From Methylobacillus caricis (lineage in GTDB: Bacteria > Pseudomonadota > Gammaproteobacteria > Burkholderiales > Methylophilaceae): a DNA stretch of 64,000 bases. Below are positions 51,746-60,674 of the stretch, piece after piece (the first letter of the stretch is position 1; every line of letters starts with the position of its first letter). The stretch is taken from positions 1,736,001 to 1,800,000 of the forward strand of contig NZ_JAJAVD010000001.1 of NCBI RefSeq assembly GCF_020532705.1. The letters run 5' to 3'. The notes beneath the pieces were generated by a model. The model was not told the DNA's origin, did no database searches, and worked only from the letters and a program-made list of their open reading frames with translations. The position numbers and the translations under genes were made by a program.

Positions 51746-51858
51746 ACTTTCTCCTCAACATCATGCACGCGTAGAGAAACTAAAAGTGCGCAGCACCGAC
51801 TCTGCAATATGAAAATGATCGGCAACTGCGCACACCAGACTACAGCTTGATGACTAAC

Positions 51859-53379
51859 TTAGAAGAAACCCAAGGCGTTCGGGCTGTAGCTCACCAACAG
51901 GTTCTTGGTTTGCTGGTAATGGTCCAGCATCATCTTGTGGTTTTCACGGCCGATACCAGACTGCTTGTAACCACCGAATGCGGCATGGGCAGGATAGAGA
52001 TGGTAGCAATTAGTCCAAACGCGGCCAGCCTGAATGCCCCGGCCGATACGGAAAGCACGGCTGCCATCACGGGTCCAGACCCCGGCTCCCAAGCCATACA
52101 TAGTGTCATTGGCGATGGCCAGTGCCTCTTCCTCATCCTTGAAGGTAGTCACGGACAGCACCGGGCCAAAGATCTCTTCCTGGAAGATACGCATCTTGTT
52201 GTGGCCCTTGAACACGGTTGGCTCTATGTAATAGCCTTCGCTCAAATCCCCAACCAGTTTGGTAGCCTTGCCGCCGGTCAGGAGCTCAGCCCCCTCTTCC
52301 AGGCCCAGCTTGATATAGGACATGATGATCTCAACCTGTTCACTGGAAGCCTGCGCGCCAATCATGGTGGACTTGTCTAGCGGGCTGCCCTGCTTGATCG
52401 CTTTCACGCGCTTGATCGCACGCTCGATGAACTGTTCATAGATAGATTCCTGGATCAGCGCGCGGCTTGGGCAGGTACATACCTCGCCCTGGTTCAGGGC
52501 AAACAAGGCAAAGCCTTCCAAAGCTTTGTCAAAATAGGCATCGTCCTTGTCCATGACATCTTCGAAGAATACGTTGGGAGACTTGCCACCCAGCTCCAAG
52601 GTCACTGGGATCAGGCTTTGGCTGGCATATTGCATGATCAGGCGTCCAACCGAGGTAGAGCCAGTAAAGGCAATCTTGGCGATACGCGGGCTGGTCGCCA
52701 GGGCCTTGCCTGCTTCCACGCCATGCCCGTTCACCACATTGAGCACCCCTGGAGGCAGCAAATGACCAACAATCTCCATGACCATCAGGATGGAAACAGG
52801 CGTTTGTTCAGCAGGCTTCATCACAATGCAGTTACCAGCAGCAAGCGCTGGAGCAAGTTTCCAGGCAGCCATCAGAATTGGGAAATTCCACGGGATAATC
52901 TGACCAACGACACCTAGCGGCTCGTGGAAGTGATAAGCGACAGTATCGTGATCGATCTCGCTGATGCCTCCTTCCTGCGCACGGATACAGCCGGCGAAAT
53001 AACGGAAATGATCAATCGCCAGCGGGATATCAGCCGCCATGGTTTCACGAATCGGCTTACCGTTGTCTATGGTTTCAGCAGTTGCGATGGTCTCAAGATT
53101 GGCTTCCATCGCATCTGCGATCTTGAGCAGAATATTAGCCCGCTCAGCTCCCGAGGTCTTGCCCCAGGCATCCTTGGCTGCATGAGCTGCATCCAGTGCA
53201 AGATTAATATCCTTCTCATTGGAGCGGGCCACCTGGCAAAACACCTTGCCGGTGACCGGGCTGATATTATCGAAATATTCGCCATCTACTGGCGCAACCC
53301 ACTCACCGCCAATGTAGTTATCGTATTTATTTTTGTACGGAACCTTAATACCCAGGCTCTTTAAACTATCCAGACTCAT
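51859..53379 (-). CDS. NAD(P)-dependent aldehyde dehydrogenase (AldB/ExaC type)
   Basis: The enzyme oxidises an aldehyde to its acid in the cytoplasm. GGAGGAG six bases ahead fixes the ATG at 53379, giving 506 residues. Motifs are [20 protein letters not shown], the nucleotide-binding FTGSTSVGR, the general base in LELGGKSP (E at about 262) and the catalytic Cys at about 301 in [11 protein letters not shown]. The C-terminal [20 protein letters not shown] block is typical of the acetaldehyde-type AldB/ExaC group. The DUF779 gene follows. In this group short-chain aldehydes are the usual substrates; the actual one here is unknown. Confidence 0.94.
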   Translation of the reverse strand: MSLDSLKSLGIKVPYKNKYDNYIGGEWVAPVDGEYFDNISPVTGKVFCQVARSNEKDINLALDAAHAAKDAWGKTSGAERANILLKIADAMEANLETIATAETIDNGKPIRETMAADIPLAIDHFRYFAGCIRAQEGGISEIDHDTVAYHFHEPLGVVGQIIPWNFPILMAAWKLAPALAAGNCIVMKPAEQTPVSILMVMEIVGHLLPPGVLNVVNGHGVEAGKALATSPRIAKIAFTGSTSVGRLIMQYASQSLIPVTLELGGKSPNVFFEDVMDKDDAYFDKALEGFALFALNQGEVCTCPSRALIQESIYEQFIERAIKRVKAIKQGSPLDKSTMIGAQASSEQVEIIMSYIKLGLEEGAELLTGGKATKLVGDLSEGYYIEPTVFKGHNKMRIFQEEIFGPVLSVTTFKDEEEALAIANDTMYGLGAGVWTRDGSRAFRIGRGIQAGRVWTNCYHLYPAHAAFGGYKQSGIGRENHKMMLDHYQQTKNLLVSYSPNALGFF

Positions 53380-53509
53380 GCTGCACTCCTCCAAGAGTTA
53401 TTGATGATTGGGGTAAAAACTGCCACAAATTCTGATGCACGCGGATTTGAAGCAACGCACATTTCTTATAAATATACTCCTTAGTCTATTTTTTGTCCCA
53501 TGATGTAAA

Positions 53510-53532
53510 ACAGGCCCGACTGGCGGGCCTGT
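53510..53532 (-). terminator. Rho-independent terminator after the vWA-like gene
   Basis: ACAGGCCCG and CGGGCCTGT form a 9-base-pair GC-rich stem with a five-base loop. It is followed on the minus strand by TTTTACATC and preceded by TTTTT, so it may also stop plus-strand transcription. It lies six bases after the stop of the gene at 53538 and ends the three-gene unit that begins at 57605. Confidence 0.88.
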
Positions 53533-53537
53533 AAAAA

Positions 53538-54368
53538 CTATCTGACGGGATTGAGCAGGGCTGGCTGGCCAAACTCAAGCAGCTGCGCGTTCGATCTCTG
53601 GAAATACTGTTTCCAGAAACCACCCAATGCCTGCATGGTCTGTGGGGAGCGATACACTGATTTCGTTTTGGCATCCTCTGCCAGCAACCCGGCGCCTATC
53701 ACATAAACCCTGGCACCGGCAAAATCACCAAACAGCTGATTTTTCTCGACCAACGCCAGCTCTTTTTCAGGCTGTATGGTACGTACAGCCTGATTTGTAT
53801 AAAAACTGGTCACGGAAGAGTTTTCCAACATATCAGACGCGATCAATACAACCTTTTGATTGGCAACAGATTGCCTGACACGGGTTGAAATATCCTTGAA
53901 GCTGGCTATCACATCTGATTTGCTGATTGAGCTGCGACTTCCATCAAACACCGACTTCAAGGCTGCTCCAGCCAGCTGGGCAGCCTGTTTGGGCTGATTG
54001 GCAATACACTGATCAAACTTGGCAAGTACTGGCTTGGATATATCGTTCCGCGCAGACTGGGCAATCAGCGGATCCAGGGCGCCTGATACCAGCACCTCGG
54101 TATATTGCCCTTGCGTATAGGCAGAAAACCGGATGACTGAGAATGCATTATTTGCACTCAGGAATGGACGCAGATTATTGGCAATCGATTGCTTCAGGCT
54201 GTTATCGAATACTGTTGTCTGGTCTATGACGACGAATATTTCGGTCTCAGGCCTGGCATCCGGTGCCGGCAGCTTTGCATGGTAGCACGCAGGCAAGGCG
54301 CCACCAGCCTCAGCAACACCGGCCAGGCTTGTCAGAAACAACAATGTTGCGAACTGCAAACGCTTCAT
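53538..54368 (-). CDS. Periplasmic von Willebrand factor A-like protein, unknown function
   Basis: I do not recognise a named family. The 276-residue product has a signal peptide (MKRLQFATLLFLTSLAGVAE, cut near residue 22). It then shows a strand EIFVVIDQTTVFDNS where vWA domains carry their metal-binding DxSxS; here it reads DQTTV, so metal binding is doubtful. Later strands VVLIASDMLENSS and ARVYVIGAGLL follow the vWA order. A C-terminal helical part ends FWKQYFQRSNAQLLEFGQPA. The ATG overlaps the stop of the membrane-protein gene (ATGA), and a terminator follows. It is probably the periplasmic partner of the other two products. Confidence 0.75.
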   Translation of the reverse strand: MKRLQFATLLFLTSLAGVAEAGGALPACYHAKLPAPDARPETEIFVVIDQTTVFDNSLKQSIANNLRPFLSANNAFSVIRFSAYTQGQYTEVLVSGALDPLIAQSARNDISKPVLAKFDQCIANQPKQAAQLAGAALKSVFDGSRSSISKSDVIASFKDISTRVRQSVANQKVVLIASDMLENSSVTSFYTNQAVRTIQPEKELALVEKNQLFGDFAGARVYVIGAGLLAEDAKTKSVYRSPQTMQALGGFWKQYFQRSNAQLLEFGQPALLNPVR

Positions 54369-55870
54369 AGCAGGTCATCCAATTCAGCATCCAGTTTGGA
54401 ACGGCTCTCTTTTTCCTGCTCTGCAAGCCGGCTTTTTTTGATCGCCTCTAACACTTCTTGCTGCAATGCCTCTGGCAAGCTATGGATATATTCCTTTTTG
54501 GCATTTTTATCCTGTAGTCCATCCAGGGTACGCAATGCATCCTGCAATGAAAGCGCCGCACTAAGGTTATTTGCATCTGGCACTATCCGCGGCTTCCTTT
54601 CTTCAGCATGCCTATTGGTATGCTGGCGCTGGCTTTCGCGGTCTTTGGATTCTTCCTGGCGACTCAATTCCATGAAGTCATAAAAGTTTTTGCTGGTATG
54701 CATGCCATCTGTACCATGCTGGGCATTTCTGTCCATCAGCTTCTGCTGCAATGCTTCCAGTTTGGACTGCGCAGTATCGGCAATCTCCTGGTAGTGCTCC
54801 CGTACATCGGAATAAGTGTTATACCGGCCACTGCCTATATCCACAAAGGCCGCAGCGCTGTTTTGTCCGGCAAAGCCCCAGCGGTGCCCGAAAATCACGC
54901 CCAGTATCTGCAAGAATACAAACACGAAGGCCAGCACAATAAAGGTTGCCCAGCCGCCATGGCGATCTATGGAGGTTTCATCCTGCAAGGCCTTGTCAAC
55001 GGTGGAACGATCCTGTGCCATATCGGCATCAGGTAACTGCACATCGTTGGAAAAGTCCAGGCCATCCGCATTATTGATTGCGGCGATATGGTTGGAGCCG
55101 ACGACTTCTTGATGCAATGACTTTTCAAGTACCTGTCCACGGACATAAGTAGCGAAGATAGCGACAAACAGGACAAATACTGCCGTCAGAACCGTAATCT
55201 TGTAACTGGGATGAGTACCAACACGATTGCATAACTGGGTGTAACGCGACTCGCCGTCATCAATGGACTGTGGCTTGGCCAAAGGCACCGTGCTGGTCGT
55301 GAGCTTATGCTTACGGCCATCTTCAGCCCATTCACGACGAGCATGTGCGATCTTGCCCGACTTGTATAGTTCATGCCCTGCAAAATGCGTCAGCGCCACG
55401 AGGATAATCGAAATGAGGAAGGCAATACCGTAAGCGCCGGTCTGCTGGAGATTTTCACTGGCTCCCGGCAAGGTATATCCAGCCAGCACATAACTAAAAC
55501 CCATGGCCTCGACAAATACCATCGCTATGGTGAGTATCCATATCCAGATGGGAATTGCGTGGCGCCCGTTATCACCCGCCTTGGTCAGGTATTCAATTTT
55601 CTCATTGAAATCCTGTTCGTTCTGGATGCGAATAAATTTCTTGTAATCGCGGCACACTGCCTTTTCAGCCTTAAACCATTCCGGATTTGTCATGTCGCGA
55701 TTCAAATCCTTGGATAACCGGCTGATGCGTCCAATAAGCGGAAAACTCATCCACGTGTTGAGCCACCACCATTTCACCTTTTCCCAAAGTGCTACCACTA
55801 TCACCAACGCCACCATGGTGCTGACCACACTCCAGGCCAGCAGTGGATAAGCCGCAAAAAATTCCCGCAT
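54365..55870 (-). CDS. Inner-membrane protein with five helices and cytoplasmic coiled tail, unknown function
   Basis: No family is recognised. The 501-residue protein has hydrophobic segments at about 8-28, 106-128, 144-166, 224-246 and 308-330. A charged loop lies between the first two. A roughly 50-residue acidic loop lies between helices four and five, and a 170-residue hydrophilic C-terminal tail is rich in Gln, Glu and Lys (for example ADTAQSKLEALQQKLMDRNA), predicted coiled coil. A single RGQVLEKSLHQEVV segment follows helix four. It sits between the OmpA-like lipoprotein gene (49 bases away) and the vWA-like gene (overlap), and may be the inner-membrane part of an envelope-spanning complex. 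Confidence 0.75.
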   Translation of the reverse strand: MREFFAAYPLLAWSVVSTMVALVIVVALWEKVKWWWLNTWMSFPLIGRISRLSKDLNRDMTNPEWFKAEKAVCRDYKKFIRIQNEQDFNEKIEYLTKAGDNGRHAIPIWIWILTIAMVFVEAMGFSYVLAGYTLPGASENLQQTGAYGIAFLISIILVALTHFAGHELYKSGKIAHARREWAEDGRKHKLTTSTVPLAKPQSIDDGESRYTQLCNRVGTHPSYKITVLTAVFVLFVAIFATYVRGQVLEKSLHQEVVGSNHIAAINNADGLDFSNDVQLPDADMAQDRSTVDKALQDETSIDRHGGWATFIVLAFVFVFLQILGVIFGHRWGFAGQNSAAAFVDIGSGRYNTYSDVREHYQEIADTAQSKLEALQQKLMDRNAQHGTDGMHTSKNFYDFMELSRQEESKDRESQRQHTNRHAEERKPRIVPDANNLSAALSLQDALRTLDGLQDKNAKKEYIHSLPEALQQEVLEAIKKSRLAEQEKESRSKLDAELDDLL

Positions 55871-55919
55871 GTTACTCCCCCCTTTTTCTCGCTTATATAT
55901 ACAGCTTGATAACTATTAA

Positions 55920-57605
55920 TTACTTCTGGCTTGCATTCATTCTAGGCTTGAAATCCACCACATACTCCCCATCCGTCCGGTTGTAGAGAATCTTGCCGCC
56001 TTGGGCAATGCCATTATTTGCCCTGGGCAATAAAATATCCATGCATTCAAGGCCACCCTGGCCTCCTGCAAACACGCGGTACAACAACCCGTTACTGCCC
56101 TGATAGGTATTCACTGCAGGCGTCAGCTCAATATCTGGCTTCGCATTGTGATTTTTAACCGCATCATAGCTGGCATAGACCTTGAGTTCAGGCAAGTTGG
56201 CTGGAGCAGCGCCATCGCTCAATACTGCAAGCTTGTTCAGCACAACCAGATGTCCTCCCACGGTGTCATGCCAAGTTCTGCCATACAGCCCTGGCAAAAA
56301 GTCGTTAGTGGCATAAACACGATTATCCTTGAAAGATTTCACAGCACCAGCATGACGTGGACGGTCCAGATTGCAACTGCTGATTGCGCTCATATCACTG
56401 GCTTCCGCTTCAGCGATCAACCTCAAAGGCTTCTTGGGCTGCTTCACTTCACCGATATCCAGGCTGGCCAGCTTGAGGTTGAATGGCACGCCGCCAAAAT
56501 CAATCGCATTCTCGGCCAATGCCCTGGCTGATGCAGTTTTCGGCCTTAACTTTTTGTCATCTTCCACTGTTGGCTTGATCTTGCCAGCAGCAGGCTTTTC
56601 TATAGGCTTGGCTATTTTTTTGCTGTTATCCTTCCCAGCCACTGGCTTGTTCGAATTTCCCGCAGTTTCAATCGTGTTAGGCTTGGGCTCAGCTTTTTCA
56701 GCAGGGCGATAATAGGCAGTGTTGGCGCGACGGGTTTGCAGATAAAGTTTAAAAACGTCTTCATTACTGAGATCAACAATTTCAACACGCCGATTCTTTG
56801 CGCGGCCCTGCTCTGTACGGTTATCTGCAATAGGCAGCGTTTCACCAGCACCCTGGTAATACAACTGATCCTCAGCCACGCCATTAGCCTTGAATAGCTG
56901 GGCCACAGACCGTGCGCGCTGCTCCGATAACTCGGCATTCAACTTCGTGTTGCCGCTATCGTCAGTATGGCCAATCAATAGAACCCGTTTCTTGCTCAAC
57001 TCTTGTGCAATCTTGTCTCTTTCCTGCTGACTGACATTGGCCCCCAACGCCTCTATCTGAGATTTGATTGAATATTGACGGGCAATTTCCGAAAAATGTG
57101 TATTTGCTTCAGCTTCCAGCGTAGCAGACCCACTGCGGAACTGCGGCTTGTTTTCAGCATCCACGACTGAAACTGAAAGCCCAACCTTCTGCGGCTCAGC
57201 CTCAGCCGAGGCACTAGTTACGCTTGCCTGCACCTCTATTGGTGTCACCTGCATATCCAGGTCATATTTTTTCTGAATCATGGCCAGCGCACACTCCCGC
57301 TTATCTACCTCCGAACCAATCAAGCCGCCCAGCGCACCGCCTATCCCCAAGCCTATCAGGGTGCCAAGCGCCTTGTTATCGCCACCTGCCCTGTTTCCAA
57401 CCAGGCCGCCAATCAGCGCACCAGTGACGATACCAATATTGCGGGCATTATTAGCGCAGGGATCATCGCTGGCAAAAGTCTGCTTGAAGGTTTCGCGGAT
57501 TGAAGGCTGGCCTGTTTTGGGATCAGTAGTCACGCAACTCTGTAATCCAAGAGAAAGGGACAAGAGAACCACGACCCAACGTTTGTGAAAAGGCATCTGC
57601 GGCAA
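55920..57605 (-). CDS. OmpA-like lipoprotein with glycine zipper and novel C-terminal domain
   Basis: The 561-residue product starts with a lipoprotein signal (LSLSLGLQSC, Cys at about 24). A glycine-zipper helix pair follows (IGIVTGALIGGLVGNRAGGD and LIGLGIGGALGGLIGSEVDK). An OmpA-like peptidoglycan-binding domain (about 150-275) holds VLLIGHTDDSGNTKLNAELS and KNRRVEIVDLS. About 30 residues are inserted between the usual first and second parts of this domain. A Lys/Pro-rich linker (about 295-375) leads to a C-terminal domain of about 150 residues (from ISSCNLDRPRHAG to the end) that I cannot place. AGGGGA is well spaced for a TTG start at 57605; an ATG at 57596 is the alternative. It is the first gene of a three-gene unit. 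Confidence 0.82.
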   Translation of the reverse strand: MPQMPFHKRWVVVLLSLSLGLQSCVTTDPKTGQPSIRETFKQTFASDDPCANNARNIGIVTGALIGGLVGNRAGGDNKALGTLIGLGIGGALGGLIGSEVDKRECALAMIQKKYDLDMQVTPIEVQASVTSASAEAEPQKVGLSVSVVDAENKPQFRSGSATLEAEANTHFSEIARQYSIKSQIEALGANVSQQERDKIAQELSKKRVLLIGHTDDSGNTKLNAELSEQRARSVAQLFKANGVAEDQLYYQGAGETLPIADNRTEQGRAKNRRVEIVDLSNEDVFKLYLQTRRANTAYYRPAEKAEPKPNTIETAGNSNKPVAGKDNSKKIAKPIEKPAAGKIKPTVEDDKKLRPKTASARALAENAIDFGGVPFNLKLASLDIGEVKQPKKPLRLIAEAEASDMSAISSCNLDRPRHAGAVKSFKDNRVYATNDFLPGLYGRTWHDTVGGHLVVLNKLAVLSDGAAPANLPELKVYASYDAVKNHNAKPDIELTPAVNTYQGSNGLLYRVFAGGQGGLECMDILLPRANNGIAQGGKILYNRTDGEYVVDFKPRMNASQK

Positions 57606-58037
57606 GACAATCCCCTAATAAATGATACGGCCTGACATTGTTATGCTAGCTAGTGTGAGTAATTGACATAGACATGTCAACGAGACCGCTTCTCAAGAAG
57701 ATACTGGCAACACTGCCCCCTGCTAATAAAAACGTTTAACACGCTTATTTGATGATCACTCTTTGCCTGAACAACAGGGACATGCTTTCAACTGCAGATC
57801 ATGGTGGTCGCAAGTAAAACGATGGTTCAATCCGCTATGGAAAACTCCAATACTACCTCATGGTATGGAACAGCTCCTGGATTGGCATATCCATGATATG
57901 CAATCCAGGAATGAAGCTATTATCTGTATTGCATGGAAGGCTTTAAAGCATGGACAAAACTGTATAATCCTGGCGCATGCCATGGCACATTCAACCAGAG
58001 TCAATCAGCCCTGCACTGATTAAACAAACTTTTTAAT
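57606..58037. other. 432-base intergenic region between divergent operons
   Basis: This gap separates the OmpA-like gene from the aryl-polyene cluster and should hold both promoters. A TTG-started frame of 86 codons (57763-58023) lies on the plus strand. It lacks a clear ribosome-binding site, domain or typical codon pattern, so I regard it as weak. Short A/T-rich stretches (57715-57760) are compatible with promoters, but I cannot point to a definite pair of boxes. Confidence 0.5.
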
Positions 58038-58754
58038 ATGACAATGCACCGACCCCCATCAATCCAATGGATATTGCCAATATTGCGCTGGGCCTATTGG
58101 CATGAAGACATGCAAGATCCTCCTTCCATTGACTTGCAATTCATGGATGCTGGCTTGCGGCGCAAACTCAGCCCCTTGGTCAAACAAGCACTTTCCCTAG
58201 CCCACCAATGTGCGAATGGACATAGCAACTTACGGTTGGTCTATGCCTCACGCAATGGAGATATTGCACGTACTACCGACATGCTGATGGGGTTGGCTAT
58301 TGGCGATATCCCGTCTCCAACTGCATTCAGCATGTCGGTACTTAATGCAGCTGCAGGTGCCTATTCCATTGCAACCGCTGACCGTTCGCCCAATACAGCG
58401 ATCGCTGCCACCGGTTCCAGCATTGGTTTCGGGTTGCTGGAAGCCTGGATGCAATTCAGCAGCAATCCAGAACAAGCTCTGCTGTTTGTTTATGCTGATG
58501 AACCTCCGCCGCCAATTTATCAGGCAGGCCATCCAAGCGAAGCATCACATGCAATTGCATTGCTGCTGAGCAATAATGCCTCGCATGAAATCAACTGCAT
58601 AATGCAGGCGCAGCCAGATGCAAAGGAAAGCGCTTCATCACAATCGCTGGCATTTATCCAGTGTCTGGCCAATGGCACAAGTTCCTGGGAGGGTGAAGGT
58701 AGGCAATGGCATTGGAGCTGTCATGCGCGCTCAGTCGAAAATGAAGATGAATAA
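58038..58754 (+). CDS. Beta-ketoacyl synthase chain-length factor (aryl-polyene type)
   Basis: The 238-residue protein resembles the short N-terminal ketosynthase-like domain (Ketoacyl-synt_2) found in aryl-polyene clusters, where it pairs with a full ketosynthase and sets chain length. Visible segments are ILRWAYWHEDMQDPPSIDLQ, FMDAGLRRKLSPLVKQALSL, LVYASRNGDIART and PTAFSMSVLNAAAGAYSIAT. The active-site Cys of a true ketosynthase is not present, consistent with a factor rather than a catalyst. It heads the cluster in view. Its end overlaps the acyltransferase gene by 32 bases. Counterpart of what is called ApeC in E. coli, from memory. Confidence 0.88.
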   Translation: MTMHRPPSIQWILPILRWAYWHEDMQDPPSIDLQFMDAGLRRKLSPLVKQALSLAHQCANGHSNLRLVYASRNGDIARTTDMLMGLAIGDIPSPTAFSMSVLNAAAGAYSIATADRSPNTAIAATGSSIGFGLLEAWMQFSSNPEQALLFVYADEPPPPIYQAGHPSEASHAIALLLSNNASHEINCIMQAQPDAKESASSQSLAFIQCLANGTSSWEGEGRQWHWSCHARSVENEDE

Positions 58755-59556
58755 ATTGAATTATATTTGGCGCCTGGTTGCTACCGGCATCTGCTTCATG
58801 GTGTTCAGTCTGGGAGCGCTAATACTTGGGACTCTTGTATTTCCAGCGCTTTACCTGACCCCCGCAAACACTCGTGCCAGGCGTGCGCGCAAAATCATCT
58901 GTATCACTTTCGGCATGTTCCTGCGCCTCATGCAGTTAGTCGGTGTACTCAAGCTGGAGATCATTGGGGGCGACACGCTCAAAGCCCATCCAGGTGCCCT
59001 GGTGCTCGCCAACCACCCCACACTGATAGATGTAGTCGCACTGATCTCCCTGATGCCCAATGCAAACTGCGTGGTCAAGAAAGCATTATGGGATAACTTT
59101 TTTATGGGAGGCGTTGTTCGGGCTGCAAACTACATCAGCAATGACGAGCCCGAACTATTGATTCAGGAATGTGCGGAAGATATGCAACACGGCAACCCTT
59201 TAATGATTTTCCCCGAGGGAACGCGCAGCATACCTGGCAAACCCCTGAAATTCAGGCGCGGTACTGCCTACATTGCCATGCACGGAAAGATGCCGGTGAT
59301 TCCGGTATTGATCAAATGTACGCCGCCAACTTTAACCAAAGGGGAAAAGTGGTATAAAATTCCGTCCGAGAAAGCTTTTCTACAAATACGCGTTCTTGAC
59401 CCAATATTAATAAACCAGTGGGCTAAGCCTGATGACTCGCCTGCAATTGCGGCACGGCAAGTCACCAAAAAACTGGAACATTATTTTACCGAGGCATTGA
59501 GTACCCATGGAAGCACTACGTCTAGAGATCAAGCAACTCATCATCAAGTCGCTTGA
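58723..59556 (+). CDS. Lysophospholipid/ACP acyltransferase (PlsC-like)
   Basis: The 277-residue inner-membrane protein belongs to the PlsC-type acyltransferases. A hydrophobic N-terminal helix (about 20-48) is followed by LANHPTLIDVVALISL, where H(X4)D is the catalytic pair, and by FPEGTRSIPGKPLKFRRGTA, the second acyltransferase motif. The frame is open from 58618, but TTGGAG five bases ahead of the ATG at 58723 marks the start. It overlaps the chain-length-factor gene, and its own end overlaps the first acyl carrier protein gene by 50 bases. It likely moves an aryl-polyene or acyl chain to a lipid anchor. Confidence 0.88.
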   Translation: MRAQSKMKMNKLNYIWRLVATGICFMVFSLGALILGTLVFPALYLTPANTRARRARKIICITFGMFLRLMQLVGVLKLEIIGGDTLKAHPGALVLANHPTLIDVVALISLMPNANCVVKKALWDNFFMGGVVRAANYISNDEPELLIQECAEDMQHGNPLMIFPEGTRSIPGKPLKFRRGTAYIAMHGKMPVIPVLIKCTPPTLTKGEKWYKIPSEKAFLQIRVLDPILINQWAKPDDSPAIAARQVTKKLEHYFTEALSTHGSTTSRDQATHHQVA

Positions 59557-59767
59557 CCTTGAGGACATCACTGCGGATGATATTGAAGACGATACGCCGC
59601 TGTTTGAATCCAGCGGCCTTGGACTTGATTCGATTGATGCACTGGAACTTGGGGTCGCTTTACGTAAACAATACAGCCTGACCATAGAAGCAAATAACGC
59701 CAATAACCGCCAGCACTTTCAATCGGTCAGCAGTCTCGCAGCATTTGTAGATCAGCAGAAAAACTGA
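59507..59767 (+). CDS. Acyl carrier protein 1 (aryl-polyene)
   Basis: The 86-residue acidic protein has GLGLDSIDALELG with the phosphopantetheine Ser at about residue 42. Helices typical of acyl carrier proteins surround it (LRLEIKQLIIKSLDLEDITA, HFQSVSSLAAFVDQQ). It overlaps the upstream acyltransferase gene by 50 bases. A second carrier follows 82 bases later; aryl-polyene pathways use two carriers, called ApeE and ApeF in E. coli. Confidence 0.95.
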   Translation: MEALRLEIKQLIIKSLDLEDITADDIEDDTPLFESSGLGLDSIDALELGVALRKQYSLTIEANNANNRQHFQSVSSLAAFVDQQKN

Positions 59768-59849
59768 CGTACCCTTGGCGTGGTTGCAGGGAAAAGGCAA
59801 TACAACCGCGCAGGGGAATCCTAATTATAAAGACAGTACGGAATCACAA

Positions 59850-60095
59850 ATGTCTGACACAGAAATTCTTGATCGGCTCAAAACCATATTTGAAGACACC
59901 TTTGAAGTCGATACACAAAGCATCACCATGGAAACCCATTTATTCCAGGACCTGGACCTGGACAGCATTGATGCCGTTGACTTGGCTATCAAGCTGCAAA
60001 CCATGACCGGCAAGCGCATCAAACCAGAGGATTTCAAGTCTGTCCGCACTGTGGGTGACGTGGTTGCCACTGTGCGAACCTTGCTTGCAGCCTAG
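59850..60095 (+). CDS. Acyl carrier protein 2 (aryl-polyene)
   Basis: The 81-residue protein carries DLDLDSIDAVDLAIKLQTMT with the phosphopantetheine Ser at about residue 39, and a C-terminal RTVGDVVATVRTLLAA helix. The frame is open from 59775, but the ATG at 59850 begins the usual carrier N terminus (MSDTEILDRLKTIFED). Upstream bases 59768-59849 hold no other gene. Its stop is followed after three bases by the membrane-protein gene. Confidence 0.95.
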   Translation: MSDTEILDRLKTIFEDTFEVDTQSITMETHLFQDLDLDSIDAVDLAIKLQTMTGKRIKPEDFKSVRTVGDVVATVRTLLAA

Positions 60096-60098
60096 GCA

Positions 60099-60674
60099 AT
60101 GCATGTAAAAGCCCCGTTAGATAGGCTGTATATCCTTTTGCTGTGGCTGGTTTATCCTGTCATCGTCTTTTTTGGTTTGCAACTGCTGGCCCCCCGCTAT
60201 CTTGCCGCTTTGCTGGGTATCACCCTGCTGCTACGCTGGAAGAAAATGTTGCCCAGCATGTTGCAGCGTTTTTCCTATATTCAAAAGGGAATTGCCACCA
60301 CGCTCCTGATCTGGGTGCTGGCCACGGCTATCGCCGACAACGAGCTGCTGTTGCGCACCTACCCGGCAATCCTGAGCCTTGGCATGCTGTTGATCTTCGG
60401 CCTGTCGCTGAAATACCCGCCATCCACCATAGAAATATTCGCCCGCATGCAAACGCCGGCCTTGCCTCATGCAGCCATTGCCTATACGCGTAAAGTCACC
60501 ATGGCCTGGTGCCTGTTTTTCTTGCTTAACGGGGCTATCGCCCTCTATACCGCCGTATATGCCAGCCGCGCAAACTGGGCGCTATACAATGGCATGATTG
60601 CATACCTCATCATGGGCATCATGTTCATCGGGGAATTGCTGATACGTAAACGCGCCATTGCAAGGGAGGCATAA
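60099..60674 (+). CDS. Aryl-polyene cluster membrane protein (COG4648 type)
   Basis: The 191-residue protein has about five hydrophobic segments (about 8-35, 38-50, 62-80, 88-104, 140-160, 165-183). It contains FARMQTPALPHAAIAYTRKV and the final block NGMIAYLIMGIMFIGELLIR, which are typical of the membrane protein of aryl-polyene clusters. Its reaction is unknown. It lies directly between the second carrier gene and the ligase gene, with the ligase ATG adjoining its stop. Confidence 0.82.
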   Translation: MHVKAPLDRLYILLLWLVYPVIVFFGLQLLAPRYLAALLGITLLLRWKKMLPSMLQRFSYIQKGIATTLLIWVLATAIADNELLLRTYPAILSLGMLLIFGLSLKYPPSTIEIFARMQTPALPHAAIAYTRKVTMAWCLFFLLNGAIALYTAVYASRANWALYNGMIAYLIMGIMFIGELLIRKRAIAREA

